From assembly GCF_963666675.1 (NCBI RefSeq), contig NZ_OY762929.1, positions 5,958,501 through 6,022,500 on the forward strand: a stretch of 64,000 nucleotides of DNA, given 5' to 3'. How positions within the stretch are numbered: the stretch's first letter is position 1; each line of letters opens with the position of its first letter. Made by a program: the position numbers and the translations under genes. This DNA is from an uncultured Desulfobacter sp. (GTDB lineage: Bacteria; Desulfobacterota; Desulfobacteria; Desulfobacterales; Desulfobacteraceae). Positions 63,583-64,000 of this stretch are shown here, piece after piece. Below the pieces are notes generated by a model. The model had not been told where the DNA came from and ran no database searches. It was given only the letters and a program-made list of their open reading frames with translations.

Positions 63583-64000
63583 GTGGCTAAGCTACTAAGA
63601 GCAAACGGCGGATGCCTTGGTGTCAAGTGAAGAAGAAAGACGTGGAAAGCTGCGATAAGCCTCGGTTAGGAGCTAAACATCCTTTGATCCGTGGATTTCT
63701 GAATGGGGCAACCCGGCACAATTAATCTTGTGTCATCCTTAACTGAATACATAGGTTAAGGAGGGTAACGGGGAGAACTGAAACATCTTAGTACCCCCAG
63801 GAATAGAAAGTAATAACGATTCCCTAAGTAGCGGCGAGCGAACGGGGACCAGCCCAAACCGTTAACGTGTCAAGCCCGAAAGCGTTGCGTTAACGGGGTC
63901 GCGGGATGCAATATGAATCTGTTTCGGAGGATTCAATAAGTTACAAAAGAAATCATTAGCCGAATCAGCTGGAAAGCTGAACCATAGCAGGTGACAGTCC
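63583..64000 (+). rRNA. rrl: 23S ribosomal RNA, 5' part
   Basis: The start GTGGCTAAGCTACTAAGAGC followed by GGCGGATGCCTTGG matches the 5' end of bacterial 23S, and later GAACTGAAACATCTTAGTA and GTAGCGGCGAGCGAACGGG are conserved 23S segments. The gene runs off the right edge. Confidence 0.95.

Overview
The window looks like a piece of chromosome from an anaerobic Desulfobacterota (deltaproteobacterial) sulfate reducer of the Desulfobacter/Desulfobacterium type. This is inferred from the style of the 16S rRNA gene, the oxygen-sensitive enzyme families (2-hydroxyacyl-CoA dehydratase plus activator, ADP-forming acyl-CoA synthetase, radical SAM enzymes, an Fe-S type PurF) and the moderate GC content. 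No database search was possible.

Left part (1-10,013, minus strand) is mostly housekeeping: an RdgC-like pair, an ADP-forming acyl-CoA synthetase, a radical SAM protein, purF, carB and carA. Divergent from carA is a seven-gene, mostly overlapping operon (10,155-20,423): class I-like HMG-CoA reductase, DUF3419 (BtaA-like) protein, prenol-kinase-like membrane protein, GNAT-like protein, OleC-like adenylate-forming enzyme, UbiA-family prenyltransferase and a rifampicin-phosphotransferase-like enzyme. It looks like an undescribed isoprenoid/lipid pathway.

From 20,424 to 24,060 lies a transposon scar: an IS3-type element, a 5'-truncated ISKra4-type transposase, a 133-bp inverted repeat and a perfect 86-bp tandem duplication. 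It is bordered by the tail of an RNA-ligase-like gene on one side and a truncated periplasmic binding protein gene on the other. Then come a DUF389 membrane protein, a DisA_N-like protein, glnE with a strong terminator, an AT-rich segment with DnaA-box-like and iteron-like 9-mers (31,313-31,510), a YkgJ-type protein and an 800-bp gene-free stretch with two structured repeats.

The main feature is a 25-kb plus-strand biosynthetic island (33,197-58,527). It starts with a response regulator. A possible starter-unit module follows: ketopantoate-reductase-like oxidoreductase, HgdB-like dehydratase, HgdC-like activator and acyl-CoA ligase. A type II fatty-acid/polyketide set comes next: FabG-like reductase, ACP, GcvT-like protein, FabD, thioesterase, FabZ and six ketosynthase-like proteins, of which two have an intact Cys-His-His triad and four are altered. 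It also carries a Lol-like envelope delivery set (TPR protein, ABC ATPase, membrane protein, FtsX-type permease, LolA-like protein, outer-membrane barrel) and a radical SAM-SCP2 fusion. It ends with a LytS/LytTR two-component pair. The logic suggests an unsaturated or modified acyl chain made from a 2-oxo-acid-derived starter without oxygen and delivered to the outer membrane. A ~95-bp structured repeat occurs once before the island and twice directly behind it.

The right end carries an aminotransferase and a PIN-domain gene overlapping a small partner gene (both minus strand). The start of an rRNA operon follows: promoter, leader, 16S, a tRNA-less spacer containing a 126-bp palindrome, and the first ~420 bases of 23S.
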